DNA of 64,000 bases from contig ADNK01001699.1 of assembly GCA_000320545.1 (NCBI GenBank), positions 79,135 through 143,134 of the forward strand, in the 5' to 3' direction. The position numbers and the translations under genes were made by a program. Positions 11,101 to 26,100 of the stretch are shown here, piece after piece. Numbering within the stretch: the first letter of the stretch is position 1; every line of letters begins with the position of its first letter. This stretch comes from Bigelowiella natans CCMP2755 (lineage: Eukaryota; Cercozoa; Chlorarachniophyceae). A model generated the notes under the pieces. The model did no database searches, was not told where the DNA came from, and saw nothing but the letters and a program-made list of their open reading frames with translations.

Positions 11101-14100
11101 GCCATCCACTGCATTATTTGCAGAGTAAATCAAATGTTTGATGTCCTGTATTCCACTGTGATGATGCGAATCTACTGCCCACGAGGGTAGTTGGGAGGTA
11201 GAGGACTGTCGTGCTCTCTTTGCTAGTGCAAGATTCATCAACATCAGCTCCTCAGACTTAGTCTTTTCCTTCTTAGGAGGCATTCCAGTAAGTTTCCAGG
11301 CGTTTTTTGGGGCCATCAGAACATTTGTTGAACATCCTATGGAGAGCGCCGGAATGAGCTCTACTCCCTTTGGCAGTCCCTTGTGTGAGCCTTGTTTCTT
11401 TCCATCAACGAAGAAACTCACTTGACCCAGGTTGGAGTCAATCACCATCTTTACCTTCCTCCGGGAGAATGAACCAAATTGTGAGAATTGAAGCCGACGA
11501 TCACTTCTGGGATTATGGCCGCCCGCATAGAATGACATTGCCCATGTTTTATCTGCCATACCCAACTGACTATCCGGATTGGTATTATTGAACGTTTTGA
11601 AGTTAGGCAGTACCACACCACATGCACCGTGGCAGCCTGCAGTAACCACCTGGAACTCGATAGAAAGAACTCCCACCTTAATACCTTTGTTTGCGGTAAT
11701 AATTTCATGTCCACACCCTCCTTGTGCGCGCTTTATCTGTACTACACTTCCTTGTTTGAATATTCCAATCTTCGTGGCTTTTTTCTTCTTTGACCAAGCA
11801 AAGCTAGTAGCATCTCCCTCTTCCCCATCACCAGACGAGGCTGCATCTTGAGACATATCATGTAATGTACTTGTTGTCCACAATTCACGAATAAAAATAT
11901 CTGACTCTTTGTGAGTTATTCCAGGCGCAGAAACAGTCTCTACTGCCGCACCCCCAATAAGAACTCTCTCAAACCATTCTTCATTTGGCGTAGGCTTTGG
12001 CGGTGAGTACACTTTTCCCAATTTAGCGGCCTTTTTCTCTGCCGCGGTCCTGGAGATTTTAGCAAGCTCAATATTGATGACGAGAAGCGAACGGAAGAGG
12101 GCAGTGAAGTTTCTCTCTTCTTGTTGTTGTTCATACAGTTGCATCATCAGCTCACGCAAGAATACAGTACGGGACATGTTGTAACTCAGATTATTGCGCT
12201 GCTTCCCTTGGAGGAGAGTTCCGAAAATCTTGAGCAGGACGAGTTGGGCTGCCCCCTTTACTCTCACTGCTGCCTCGAGGATGGCATTGATTAAAGCGGG
12301 TCCAAACAAGAGCGGTTTGAACACCTTCATCCTAGAGCCCCCATCATTCAATATATCAAGGAAGAGCTGCAAGATCCAGATTAAGACACCAGTACTTGGG
12401 GTATCACCCGAGGCAACTTGGGCAAAATTTGGTGAAGATGATGACGACGAGGAAGAGTCCTGGCTGAGATCATCTCGTGCATTAAGAAGCATAAGCTGGA
12501 ACAACGCTTCATGTATAACAGCTTCTGTTAATGGAGCATATTTGTGCAGCATTACGCTGCTGGTTTGTAGCTGAGGAGAATGATGTTTTGCTTCTCCCCC
12601 CCTCGGAGCAAAATTCTTCCACTCGGCGACCATGCGATCAGAGATAACCGTTTTAAGTGACTGCAAGGAACCTTGGAGCTGCGCGCATTCTAGAGTCCTC
12701 AAGAGTTCTACAAGCTGTTTAGGACTGATCGGAAGTGGTTCGGTGCTTGGTAACTTAACCAGAAAAGTCGCAATCACCCTACGTGAGTACATGATTTCAA
12801 GGGCGTGATCAGTGGGAATTCGCGAGGCCAAAAGTTCTCTACGCGATTCCTCAAATGTTTCCATAGCTTTCCCAACTCGGTTGTCCTCCTCTACACGCCC
12901 TACAAACTTGGCGCTGCCTTCTCCAGCCGAGATACCTGCGATTGTCTGGCCGTCTCCACTGAGGACCAGCTTGGCATTGCTGATGAAGGGAGATATGTTC
13001 AAAATAAGGACTCCTCTGTCCAACTTCCACGTTCCAATCTGTTCGCTTTTAGCCACTTTCAGTTGCAAACTTGCAGCAAAGTCTTTTTTTAACTTGAGAG
13101 TTCCAATTTCGACTCCTTTCTTATCGCGCCAAGTCCAAGTTGCGCCGAGGTAAAAATCTTCAGATCCTGGCTCAACGACCTCGCGGAAAGTTTTGGGAAT
13201 CTTGATGTGCACAGTTTGGCGCTTTGCTGGCTGTGTTGCTACAATGGAGTTGTACAGCATGTCTGGGGTCTCATCCGACCGTAATTTTGCAAGAGGGTTA
13301 GCAGCACTGTTTGAAAGCCCTTTGACTGCGGCTTTGACCAAAATACGAATATCAGTGATGTCGATGGCCTGCGGCTTTCCCGCTGAAACATCTTTTCCTT
13401 CTTCTTTATGTTCATCAACATTATACTTTGTGTCTTCTCCTCCATCCGAGGTGTTGCTACGCACGATGGCTTTCAGCGCCTCTGAGGCTACTGCACTGCG
13501 TGTTGCATTCTTCATCTGTTGGGATTTGGCCTGTATAGTCTTCATACAAAGCCTTGGATCGAAACCAAAAGAGGATAGCGCCTTTGCATTGGCGATCATA
13601 TCGGATTGTTTGTCTTTCTCCGCAAAATCACTGCTGTTCTCAAGTAGGAGTCTCATTGTAACAATAGGTCTCATGCCAGTCTCTCTGAGGGCCTGCTCAA
13701 CCCAGTGCGAAGGAAATCCCATCCCAGTGAGCCGCGATTTCAGCTTCTTCAGAACGGCTGCCGAGGCCATGTCGTACGCATCAGCACCATCCGCAGCCTT
13801 ACCGTACTCTTTAAGCAGCGGTAGAAACTTCACGGCCCCGCGCAGTATTTGTACTCGCCGTGCATAGAGTTCCTCCCCAGGGGCAAACATGGCACCACCC
13901 TTCATAAGAGTTATGGTTTTACCCAACCTAAGAGACTGGGATTGGGATGGAGAGAGACCGCCTTTCCTAATGGAAACATAGGGCTTCTCATCCAAAGCTA
14001 CGATCACATCACCAGCTTTCGTATCAATGGATATTTTGATCCTGACCCATGTGCCTAGAGCAATCTTAGCACCAGACTCTATCCCGAAGAGCGATAACTT

Positions 14101-17100
14101 ACCACTTGGTTGGAGAACCAAGCCCTCAGTCCCATTAAAGCCTACTTTTTTCTTGATGGCCTCAGTTTTCCCAACAGGATCCTTGAAAACGAATTTGTTG
14201 TCTTCTTTTTCTCCTTTTTTCCTCTCCTCCTCATTCAAAGCAAAGAAGTGGGCCATCATGGCGTGCGGTTTACCCGTTGATATCATCAGTAAGTCCTCCT
14301 TAGATGGCACTTCTCGCCAGATGCCAAGATGCTTAATCATGCCCTTAAAGCAGTCTTTGTAACCAGCTTGACGGTCACTACCGATCCAAGCCTCTTTCAT
14401 TTCTACCATACCAAGAACTCCCTCCTCCTCCTCCCCTCCCTCCGCGTTGGATCTAAAACCATTATGAATAACTTCTTGTACCTTGACTCCATTGTGGTGA
14501 AGACTGATAGCTGCGCCGCGAGGATTGTGCACGAACGCAATTGACTCCCACACTCCCGTTCTCAAATCTACCTCATCGAATATTTTGACGATTGGTTTCT
14601 TTCCACGCGCCTTCCACATCAATGCTGGCTTTCCATCTGCTGTAACAACCCAGTCCACAAAGGCGTCTTGTACCTCGAATGGGATCAGCTTTTTGTCTCG
14701 GATTTTTAGGCCATATTTCTGGAAGACATTAATGTAGCAAGCTTCGACTTCGTGTTGTGAAAGCGATTTATTAAAAAACCTCGCGCATTTTATTTCCAGA
14801 TCTCTGTCGCATCCAATAGCACTCTTTTTACCCGCATCCTCAAACGTGCACAGGCCAAAGATAATGCGCGAAGAATCTGAACTAAATTTCTGCTCTTTAC
14901 ATTTTGCAGGTTGCCCATAAGATTTACCATTTCGATAGCAACGAATATGTCCACCACTCGAAAAACATACAACGATGTGGATCCAATCCTTGCTCTCATC
15001 TAAAGACGGCGGAGCTTTGATTTGAATTGTTCTGTTGTTTGAGTAGGCCGTCCAAGTGTTATTGGCACCGTGTACTGCAATACCCTCCGCTGCGTTTTTG
15101 GAATATGTCAATCCGGTAGTTGAATTTTCACTGAAGATCTGGTCAAGTACCATCACCCCCTGCCGCTGCTCTGTTGAAGAACTAGAGGAAGATACTACCT
15201 TCACCAACAACTCGTAACTACGATTTTTGCCAACATTGTCCAGATTTGGCGTCATCGCATATCCCCCGTTTGATCCTGTTTTCAGAACACCGTCCTTGAT
15301 GGTGGCACCATGAGCCATTGATAAATCTAAGGATTTTTTCTTGTCAAGAATATTCTTCCCCAGTCCCACCATATCTTTTCCAGTGCCGTTGGAGAAGTCC
15401 CATTCAGCATATGGCTGAGGGGGGTTATCATTCAAGGCCGATACAAATCTTCCAGAGATTTCTAAGTCTCCGCGAACAATGGTTGCGGCTGGTCTCACAG
15501 GCATGGTAATACCCTTGCATTTTGCCTTGATAATTTCTGTTCCGCGCTCCTCAAAGAAGCGTAAAGTGCCTCTTTCGCAGTCGAGACGCAGGCGAAGAAG
15601 GGTCGTGCGGCGAGAGCGAAAGGAAGAAGAGCGGCCAATTTCTAGCTTCTTCCACTCTCTTCCGGTCATAATTCCCCAGCCCTTGAAGTCTTTGTCACCG
15701 ATATTTCCGTTCATTTTATTTTTGAAGAGAGAATCGGTGATATGCGTGACTGGAACTACACCAATTGCAGCGGACAAGTCTTCAGCCTTCGACTTATCGT
15801 CATCTGCCATTATTTGCACGGTCCACTCATGCACGCCTTTGAAGAGAACTGTATCACATGCAACGTGCGACAACCCATCTGCTGATGCGTGAGTAGATTG
15901 GTTCGTGAGTATGACGGAGCCATTCTTGTATTTGCTTCCCCACGTAGCCACGCGCATCGGAATCCCCGATGTAGAACTCCCAAGAATTACACCACCTTGC
16001 TTGTGGCAACTCTCAAAAGCAAACTTGCTGGGCATCTTTACTTTCACTGACAATGCAACAGGACTTTTCAGTTCCTGCGAGAGTTTTGCGGCATATGCCC
16101 CTGCAGTGCGAAAACATCCTACACTACTAAAGTCATCAGCAGCCTCGTCTTGGCTGCTGCTGCTTCTTCCCTGAGTTTTGTGATGATGATCACCAAAGTG
16201 GACCAAGTTTACTGGTTTTTTTGGCTGCTTAGATGCAGCAAGCTTGATATCTGCGAGAATAGTAAACTTGGACACTGTGTCATCGGTCGGTACCTCGGGT
16301 TTTAGCCCTGTGGAGATACTTACCTTGCCACCATTCTGAATCACAAGCCCTCTAGTGCGTAGGGGGTCTACCGTTACGTTACCTTGAATAGAGATAGGAC
16401 ATCCTTCCGTCAGGAGTGCCTTCTCGTCGATCTGGGTCAAGTCATAGTCGGAGACCGTGTCTTGCATTGTTTTACTGAGTTCTGTATCAGTGATGGCGTA
16501 TTTCATGTCACCACCCATAAAGCTTGAAGCGTACTCGGGGTTTACTACCATAGGCCACAATGCTGCATCTGATACTCTGACTTCCTCGTTTCCAACCTTA
16601 ACAAATGTTAGCCTATGATCTGCCTTAGTGTCCATGACTTTCTTTCGATATTGCTGTTCTTGTTCTGCTCCTCCCCCTCCTATATACTTGCTCGTAACCA
16701 CCAAATCATCGTTGATGTAAACTCGCACAGGTTTAGCAGCTGCAGCTGGCACCGCCAGCATGCATGTAAAATAGTTCTTTACATCATCCAGGGCATTTTT
16801 TTGCTCCTCATTCAGCGCCACAGTAGTGATTTTTTTATTTCCAGTTTTGAGTTTGATCTCGGAGCCGTTGTGGATGGACAGCTCGAAACCTAAGTCTTTC
16901 GAAGATAGCAACTCTACGTTTGTTGCACCTCGGAGACGAATCGAAGCTGTTAGCCCTGGCTCAGAATCCTTCCACTTGGACGACAAGATGTTGAAGCGAG
17001 GGAGGCCGGAAAGACTGACATGAAGGCCATTTTTGCATAGATCGATGGAGCCGGATTTATTGTAGTCACAAGGTTTCTCAAGGGTAGCTGGCTGATGCAT

Positions 17101-20100
17101 ACCCAAATTGCATGGCACAAGCAGTGGCATACATTCTAAACTTGATTCATACGCGAAGAAATGAGCGACAGATTCCCAACCTGATCTTAATCCTTTTTCA
17201 ATCTTGTATTCACCATTTTTATGTAAACTGTGATACGTGGCGGAAGCTCCAGCCTTAGGCTCAGTGAAAGCGTAGAAAAATTTCAATCCTGTTGGTGTCG
17301 ACTCCCAGCTGCTGCTGCTAGGTTTGGTGTTGGCAACGACGACACGGTAATACGTTGTGGTGGAGTTGGTTTCGTCTTCTCCTTCCCTTTTCTTAAGCGA
17401 TGCCGCCTGAGCCTCAATAATGAATTTTTGGGTGCCTTTAACGGGCTTGGAGAATACATAAAAGGCTTTGCCATCGGGCGCACCACCTTGGCTGCTGCTG
17501 CTGTTGCTGTCAGGTGGGCCAGACGGCATGTACCGGATAATGGTGTTTTTGTGATCGAGACAAACCTTAATGAGGCCGAAGCTTGACATTGGATCCTTTT
17601 TGGCGCTGAGAAAACAAGCGGACGGATAGAATCTTCCGCCACTACTACCGCGTTTGGCCCATTGACGTACACCATCTAACTCCCGTTGTTCACCCTCGAC
17701 TACCACCATAAGATTATCCATCATTTCGAGTGCTGCAATAGATGACGGGTACTTGACGGTAACTGGGGTAGGACAGTACTTATGGGTAGTATTCTTGCGG
17801 CCCATTGCGACATTGCCATATCCCCAAGTGTACAGCTTGCCTTCTTTTGTAATGGCGGCACAGTGATAGTACGCGCAGGCGAAGTCAACGAAGCACAGAT
17901 CTTTCTGAAGAATTGGTTTCGGCTGATATATTGAGGCTGTGTTGGAATGCCCGAGAGATCCACAGTAGTTGTAGCCCCAAGAATACATCTTGCCTTTGTC
18001 ACTCAGAACATATGTCGTTTGTTGTGTGCATTTTATTTGAATGATTACATCATCCTCTTCCGACCGAACTTTCAGCAGTTTCGGCTTGTGTAGCTTCGTA
18101 TTTGGATTTTTATGACCATGGTACGGATTATTCCCCCATGTGTAGAGCTTTCCGTCGGCAGTGACGCCACCAGCCATATAATTACTTTGTGCCACTTGTA
18201 CGAATCCATCCTGAGGACAGCCTTTGATTTTAGTAGGAGATGTCTTATTGCTGGTGCCTTCCCCAACGCAACCATAATACCCATAACCCATACCGAAAAG
18301 TGCTCCAGATTCGCACTGCACAAACGAGTTGTAATACCCTGCAGCCACGAAGCGGAAGGTCTGACCTTCATAATTCGCATGCTTGAGCTGTTTCGGATTG
18401 AATGTGTTTTGGTTAGAACCATCGCCAAGTTGCCCGTTACTATTGAATCCCCATCCGAATACCTCCGATTCGGTGCAACATATTGTGTGATATGTGCCTG
18501 TTGCGATGCTTTTGATCTGCTTCCACTCAATCAAGCCTTTAATCTGTTTGGGGGTATTGATGGCTTGCTGGTGGCCAGTACCAAGACATCCATAGCTTCC
18601 GGTTCCATACATAAAGACCTTACCGTCTGCCGATAACATCGCCATGTGGGTTTGGAAGTAGGACATGTGCACGATTTCAGCCTCCTCAAAGCTTAGGTCA
18701 TCTGACTTTTTGAAGTCCTGAAATTCGTTCGTGTTAATGCCGTACTTAACCCCAATGACTTTGAACGCATCTCTCTTTGTTGGTGCAAAGTACAAGCTGT
18801 CCGAACTACCACCACTTTTCTTCTTCTTAGAAACCTTCTTGGCAGCATCTTCTGCGTTCTGGGAGTCCAGGATGTCGGCAGGACTTCCTTTCGCAAATCT
18901 GTCAATCGCAAGGGCCCTCGATTGGAGATTTTCAATGGAAATGCCCATTCCATCGGCAAACTCAGGAATAACTTCCAGACTGCGGGATAGCAGTAACCGA
19001 ATGGCTTCTTGCTCTTTTACGGCCCTTGAACAAAGAACGGGCCGATTCAGCATGCCCTGAAGAACCTTTAAACACATACGTCGAACTCGTGGAATCAGTC
19101 TCTTTGCAGACTTGTTGCCGCCGCTGCTATTCTTTGAGTCCCCCTTTGTGTCATTGTCTTTGTTTTTTTCGTTGTCACAGCTGCTGCTTGAGGTTAGGAA
19201 TTCCAGGATTAAGATCAGAATCTTGGTTGGTTCTGTGAGGCGGTGGTACGGCACGGGGGCTTGCAAGATTCTGAGCGAATCAAGCTTCGTGACCCGAGTA
19301 ACCGCCTCGTCGACCAGCACATCACAGAATGCGATATCCCCTCCGTCATTCTTTCCCAAATCAACGTCTATGTTTTTAAATTTGGCTTCCAGTTTCGTCA
19401 CGACACGTACGATAATACCAGTCTCCTCCCGACCATTCTGCTCAATTGCGACACTTGATCCCTCGTGCAGTGGCTCTTCCTCCCCGCCTAGAAGGCACAA
19501 CGCGCTTAGTAGGCGCCATATCTTGAGGAAGTTCTGTTCAATATTGTCAAAGAACTGAGCTGGTTGCTCTTTGAGAGGAAGAAGGCAATCCAAAAGATGC
19601 TGATTGCTTGTTTCCCTCCATGAATCTCCATATTTCTTTAGCTTTTTAGGCAAAGATTCTTCCCCACCAGATAGAAGACTGCGATATAGAGCCAACTGCT
19701 CCCATCCAGGACCTGAGACTAACCCAAACCGTCGGTCAAATGCCGTTTCAGTAGGAAGTAGTTTATCTTCTTCCTTTTCCCTCAAGTTTAAGATCTCCAC
19801 TTCGTGAATCATTATGCTATGTGCCACTGAATTCATAATTCGCTCCACGAGTTCTTTACCGGATGGTACGATCATGCTCGATGAGACAGCTACAGAGGGG
19901 AGGATTGGCATCAAGATACGCCTTGAAAGAAAGACAACCGCGAACGAGGCGCCAGTCATAGCTTCATCCCCGGAAAGATCCGGTAGGGCAAGCTTGAGGA
20001 GGGTGTTAACCCAAGAAGGATTCTTAGAGAGTATCTCCACGATTCCACTGCGCTTGGACATGCGGACCAGTACCCACAAAAGTTGTGTCAATTGAATATC

Positions 20101-23100
20101 CAACTCGGCGCGACAAGGAAAGTATTTGCGCCGTATCTCCGGTGTCTGCATCTTATAAAGCTTCACGTCGGCCTGGAACCATTGTACCGATGCCTCAGCG
20201 ACATGTGCACAGTGCGATACGTCCTCCCACCATTCCCGTTCTTGCTCCGCAGTTCCCCAGCGAAACTGCGCGCCCGCTTCGGTTCCTAGGCCATCTGCAA
20301 TGGAATTGTACAGACTACCGTACAGCTCAAAACCGCTGAGGCCAAGGTGCCAAGTGTTCGTCGTATTCGGGCCTGTCATCCGCACTCTAAAGGAAGTAAA
20401 TGGCTTCTTATGGAATCGAGAATCAATGGCCCAAGTGTTCACGCAATTCGAGCCTGCAGAGAAGCTCTTATCATTTCTATGCTCGCTGAGAACAGTCCAT
20501 GAATCAGATTCCCTAGCGCGTGCCTCAAGTACCCAGTCAGTAATGAAATAACCGTCTCTGTCATAGTGCTTGAGGGAGTAGTCACTCACACTAATACAAC
20601 GAGGAGCGAAATCATACTGAACCCATGTATTTTTTTGTCCAGAGACTCCCGCGACTGTGATGACCTTGCCATAATTGTCGAGAGAGAGATGTGGCAAAGC
20701 CCCGCTCTTTTGGGACGAGTAAGCTACACTAATAACCTTGTTTTCACCCGTCGCAGGGTTTGAGTATTGGGCAGCTTTACCTTGATTGGTTCCGAGAAAG
20801 TACACGATGCCTTTTTTCCCTAAGCCCTTGCTCTCTTTACTCGGTTTCCATGGAAATTTACGCCCATCGGCTACCAGTAGTGACATGTTACGTCGAAGCT
20901 GTGGCATCACCGTGGGCAAACCAGCAGGCCCAAAGGCTTGGTTCATCACGGATTCGGCAAGTGACGTTTTTGTTGCCTTCTTCCCCGCAGTGACGATATC
21001 GGTACTTGACGTTGAGGACTTCTTTGAGTTGGCGCAATTTCGTGCCTCAAGTAGGCAGATAATTTGTTTTTGCAAGTTCTCCAGTATCAAGGGTGGAAGT
21101 TCCGTAGCTATCCCTCCCGTGGATGCATGCTCGGCGCAAATGTATGCCACCATGCGAAATACAATCCACGCAGCATAGCGTACGCGAAAACCCTCCGTAG
21201 TGGTGGACCATTCGGCTGAGCCATTAGAAAGGAGCGTGTTGAGAGTCCCAAGGTCCTTGTTCGTTTTAAGCTCATGCATGATAGGAGGATCTCCACACGG
21301 TAATGCCATCATTGGAGCAATACGGTCTAGAACCTTAGACTCGACGATACATCTTAGATCATTTGGTTTAAGGTCTATGTTGCAGAGCTCTAGAAGAGCC
21401 ATTTTTCCGGCCTCGTCCAGCTGTTAAGAATAATAGAGGAGAATATATAAATGAATAATTGTAAGGACGCTATATTTCAGGGTTTGCACACATAGGAGCT
21501 ATCATGCCTACTGCTCACTGCCTCCCTCCACAAAGATATAAAGAAATTAAATTAAAAATTAAATTAAAAACAAATAATGAATCCACACATTATCATAATA
21601 ACTAGTAGTTACCTTGGGCATGTTAGCCATCTTCGAGATCAAGTGGTAGTAAGCAGTTTCAAGAGCAGTGCTGAGTACAGGGCCTACATTGTGCACGTCT
21701 GAAAGATAATGTCTCGTCTGAGTTACCAATCCAGCTGCTTCTGCGGAGGAGAACTTTCTTATTTCTTCAGCAACATTGACAAAATCACCCGCCACAGCAG
21801 AAACAGACAAGAGTGACGGCGGAACTAGTGTGGTCTGACCACCCGCCCCCGTGTAAGTACACTTTTTCTTGTTGAATGTCAGACGAGTGGAACAACCAAC
21901 GGTCAAGCATGGAAACAGAAGTTTGCTTGGAAGCTTCTTGTGCTCGCCTGTCTTATTCCCATTTTCAAAATAGGAGATGACAAGATCATCCATATTGAGG
22001 ACAATCTTTACAATTGTTCCCCCTGCCATCGCCCTGTTACCTACCTGGAGACGATTATTGAATCCTCCTCCAGGATTATGACTCCCTGGATATAAAGAAT
22101 AAGCCCAGGTTTGATCCTCGTAGCCTAACTTGCCATCTTGCCACTTATTAAAATCCTTTGTGACGACACCAACTGCACCGTAGCAGCCTGGGGCATTAAC
22201 GGTAAACTCAAGAGTCAAAATTCCACTGTCAATGCCAGCGCGGAGACGTATGCATCGATGTCCGCAGCTTTTAGTGCTATTTTGGCGGCGCACAACTGTG
22301 TTGCCTCCCTCTTCCACTACTTCAATGTGGTCACTACCGTTCTTTTCGTCCCATTTCAGATCTTCGGGAGCGAATGATGATGCGGGGACGGAGGACAATG
22401 ATGCGCTGTTCTTTTCCAATACTTTCTCATCGTGTGCGGTGTCTTTCAGAGCCAATACTAACTGAGAAAAGTGTTTTAGTCCACAAATTCGCGTGGTTGC
22501 TCGTTCTTCTTGTTTGTTGAGAGCCAGACGACCTAGTTTGATATCAACCTCGTACTCGTCTGCACAAGCAAAATCTATAACTTCATGAATCACTTTAATT
22601 TCATCTGAATTAAAGGAAGAGAGAATGAGGTCTCCGCTCCCGCTTCCTGATTCGTTTTTTAGCATTCTTTTGAAGGTGTTCATCGATCGGATGGTATTGC
22701 GAACGAGGGTCAAGACAGTTTTCGCTTTGTGCCACTTAGATTTGGATTTGAGCTTGTTTGTAGTTGTAAGGGAATTGGTACGGCTCAGCGATGGTCTGCT
22801 TGGCAGCAGCGCAGAAGCCGCTCCCTTCACCTCCAATTTCTGACGAGCTACTTCCGTGACAGACGAAGCTTGTTTAAGGGCCGGATAAAAATCGAGAATG
22901 AATTCAATTCGCGACATCAATTGTTTGTGAAAGTTTTTGACGTCCAAGCCTTGCCCTTTCATTCTTAAGTAACGCCTCCGCACTTCACTTGTACATGTGA
23001 GGATTTGGCCTAGCTGCTTTGGCAAGTTCTTCTTGTCGTCGATACTGGAGAGACCCCCTTTCTTTGCAGCTTCTCGGACAGCAGGAAGTAACCCTGTATG

Positions 23101-26100
23101 CTTAACTGCGGCAATGAATAATGCTCGCATTCCCTCCAGAACCAAGGGTTTTATAGATCTATATACGCGCTTGGTGGCACGCGCTTGGCCACTCTCCGCC
23201 AATACCTCTGCCATTAGCTTCGCTGCGGTCTCTCCATTTGAGATTACGCTTTTCATAAAAGCAAAATCACTCTCCTCCTCCTCTTCACTATTGGCACTGT
23301 CAGTGCCCTTGGAATCGGTATTCTTCTTATCTTCAAGACCAGATTTGAATAGAGAAGCCCGTAGCCATTTGTCAGCACTAGCTTCTTCAGAAGATCGTGG
23401 GCTTGACTTAACCATTGAGGCGCTGATTCTTCCTGCCGTATGCGAAATTAGACGGAAGAGCTCACCGACTAACCATGTTGCCTTAGGTTCGGCATTGCAT
23501 ATGACAGGATCTACCCACACCGCTTTTGTATCTTTGTCGTCCCCTTTACAACTCACACGTAGGGAAATTTCTCTCACCTGCATGAGACATCATACGACGG
23601 CGACGACGACGACAAAAGTAGTAGCATTATCCATAAAGTTGTTCACAATTTCACCAATATAATATTTGTGCTTGCACGATACTATTACGTGCGATGCCGC
23701 CTCCACTTTTTTCTAGCATATTATCCTACTATCTCCCCTTTCTAGCATACCTTGTCTGGAAGAGGAACTCTGAATTTCTCAATTTCGCCTTTATTTAATA
23801 TGGGTTTTGATTTCCACTGCTGCTTGCCATCAGCGAAAATTAAAAATTCTAGCTCCGATCCCAACTGAAGTATAATAATGTGTTAATAATCAATCACTTA
23901 AATGTTGCATTTCTGTTAGATGATAACAATGATGATGAAGCACACACCACACGCCCATCATATTTAGCAAACTAGTAGTCAAAGCCGTATTCAAAGGACG
24001 ACATGTTCACTGCAACTTCTATCTGCAATTATCTTATTACTACCTTTTTGACCGTGTCGTTCAATGCTACGGCGCCATCCACAACTAATGGTCGTGGGAG
24101 GCCACTGGGAATTTTGAACACAGCATATGCCTGGCAGCCCTTTTTAGCATGCATTCCTATTCCTCTCTTACGTGGTACACCATTCACAACAATATTTTCA
24201 TCATTGATCCCGAGCTCACCATTCCTACCGATTACACCGCGCCCAACGAGACAACGGCTTGGCTCAATCGCACACAAATCGCGGGTCACGGGTTTCTCGT
24301 CCAGCTCGATGGCAGGTTTGACTTCCCTGAGAGCAAGCAAAGTTTTCCCAACTTGCTTTGCAAGTAAGATAAGGGACGGGGTAATCTTGAGGATCAGCGG
24401 TAAATGATGAGAGTTGAGAGATTGTAATCCAACAAGTACATCAATCAAAACTTTCACAGCGGATGTCTGTTTTAGTCTATTATTCGCCAGCATAATACAA
24501 TGTTCAAGATTTCTTCCTTTTGGGTCGCTTGCATCGCCGATTGTAGATAGAATATTCCAAAGCTTTTCTGATTGGTCGTCTGTAACCCCAACGTCTGCAC
24601 ACATCTCTTTGTACTCATCCCTTGTCGTTGATAGAATATACTCTAAGTCGTCGTAGCCTTCTTCGTCAAATTTGTCCTGGAGCTGCGTGAGATTCGCAAG
24701 TTTTAGAAGATCATCGATAGTCTCAGGTTTGGATGGAGGTCTCCATCTGCTTATTTCCTCAACTTTCTTCTCATAGGCATTAAGTATTTTGGTCGATCCT
24801 CGAAGTAGCTTATCACCAATCAAACTCACAATTCTCTCATATTCACCAGCCATATTTTCTGCATCTGCCACTGTCATTTTGTCCAAAATGAGGGCCTTCT
24901 CAACCGTGATTCCCTGCTGTCCCAGTAGACCAATTGCAAACGTCCAGGTCGTATCAATATCGGCCCTCTTTGAGGCGACACCAACCAGAATACCGTTGAT
25001 TGCAACTTCGAGTCGTATAGACTTTGAACTAGTGGTGAAAGTTGTGGTGACGTTATCACCCGCTTTGATGTCTGACATCGACCCTACAGCAGGCTTCTTC
25101 AGGATATTAATATCTTCCATGTGTTGATCAGATTTCCCTCCTCCTCCTACGAATTCCTTGGTGATAAAGTTAAATCCAAACCCTATATCTTCAATTGTAT
25201 TTTCTGACGATGACACCTTTGAGTCGGATGATGCCACAACACCAACAACGAAACATGAAGAGCGCTCTTTTTCTTCTCCCCCTTCTTCACTTCCCTTGGA
25301 AATGGAATCGATGACCATTGTTGTTACGTAGCGAGTATTGACGAGGTCGTATGGAGAAGCTGCTCGAACTATTTGCAGCACTTTTTCTTCTTGATTCATA
25401 ATTGTTGCCTGGTTGTTAGAGAGGGTAGTAGTAGCATTTCCCGAGCTCTGCGAATTAAATCGAAATTCAAGAGGCTTGCGGTACGCCTCCTTCTCCTGCC
25501 TATCAAGTCCTTCTCCTAAAAAATAATCGTAATGGAGTCACTTCTTTTTCTTAAAAATAATTTTTAATTAAAAATCTTGGTGGTGCTTGATAAATGAATT
25601 TCATTTATGAATCAATTAGCACTTTATTATTTTGCTCGCTAAAATGTCCAATCATCTGGGGTTGTTGAATCATCGTTTTTTATCTCCCAACCAAAAATAT
25701 CCTTGTTTTTAAATTCTGATGCTACTCTAAATTAGTGTGCTGCACTTACGCTCTGACTGCCAGTGAAGTATTCTAGCAAACATGTGCCTGACTAGGTTCG
25801 ACAACGATCGCAGTTCAAGAGTCTCTTCAATACCGACTAATGGATCACCGGATAGTTCCTGAAAATATAGATGATTACAATTTGATTGAGAGCCAGTTTC
25901 ATATTTGCAGTGCTTTGTGAGGTTTGCATTCTATGATTATGGTTAATCAGAAAATACTATAACATTATTACCTTAATATCGTGCTCCACCACAGTATTTG
26001 TCAGCTGAAGTATGAAATCGCTGAGAATCGAGCGAAACTTCCCTTCAGAGGATGACTCAAATTCTTCGAAGGTCTCATATCCTACCGCGAATTTTGCAAA

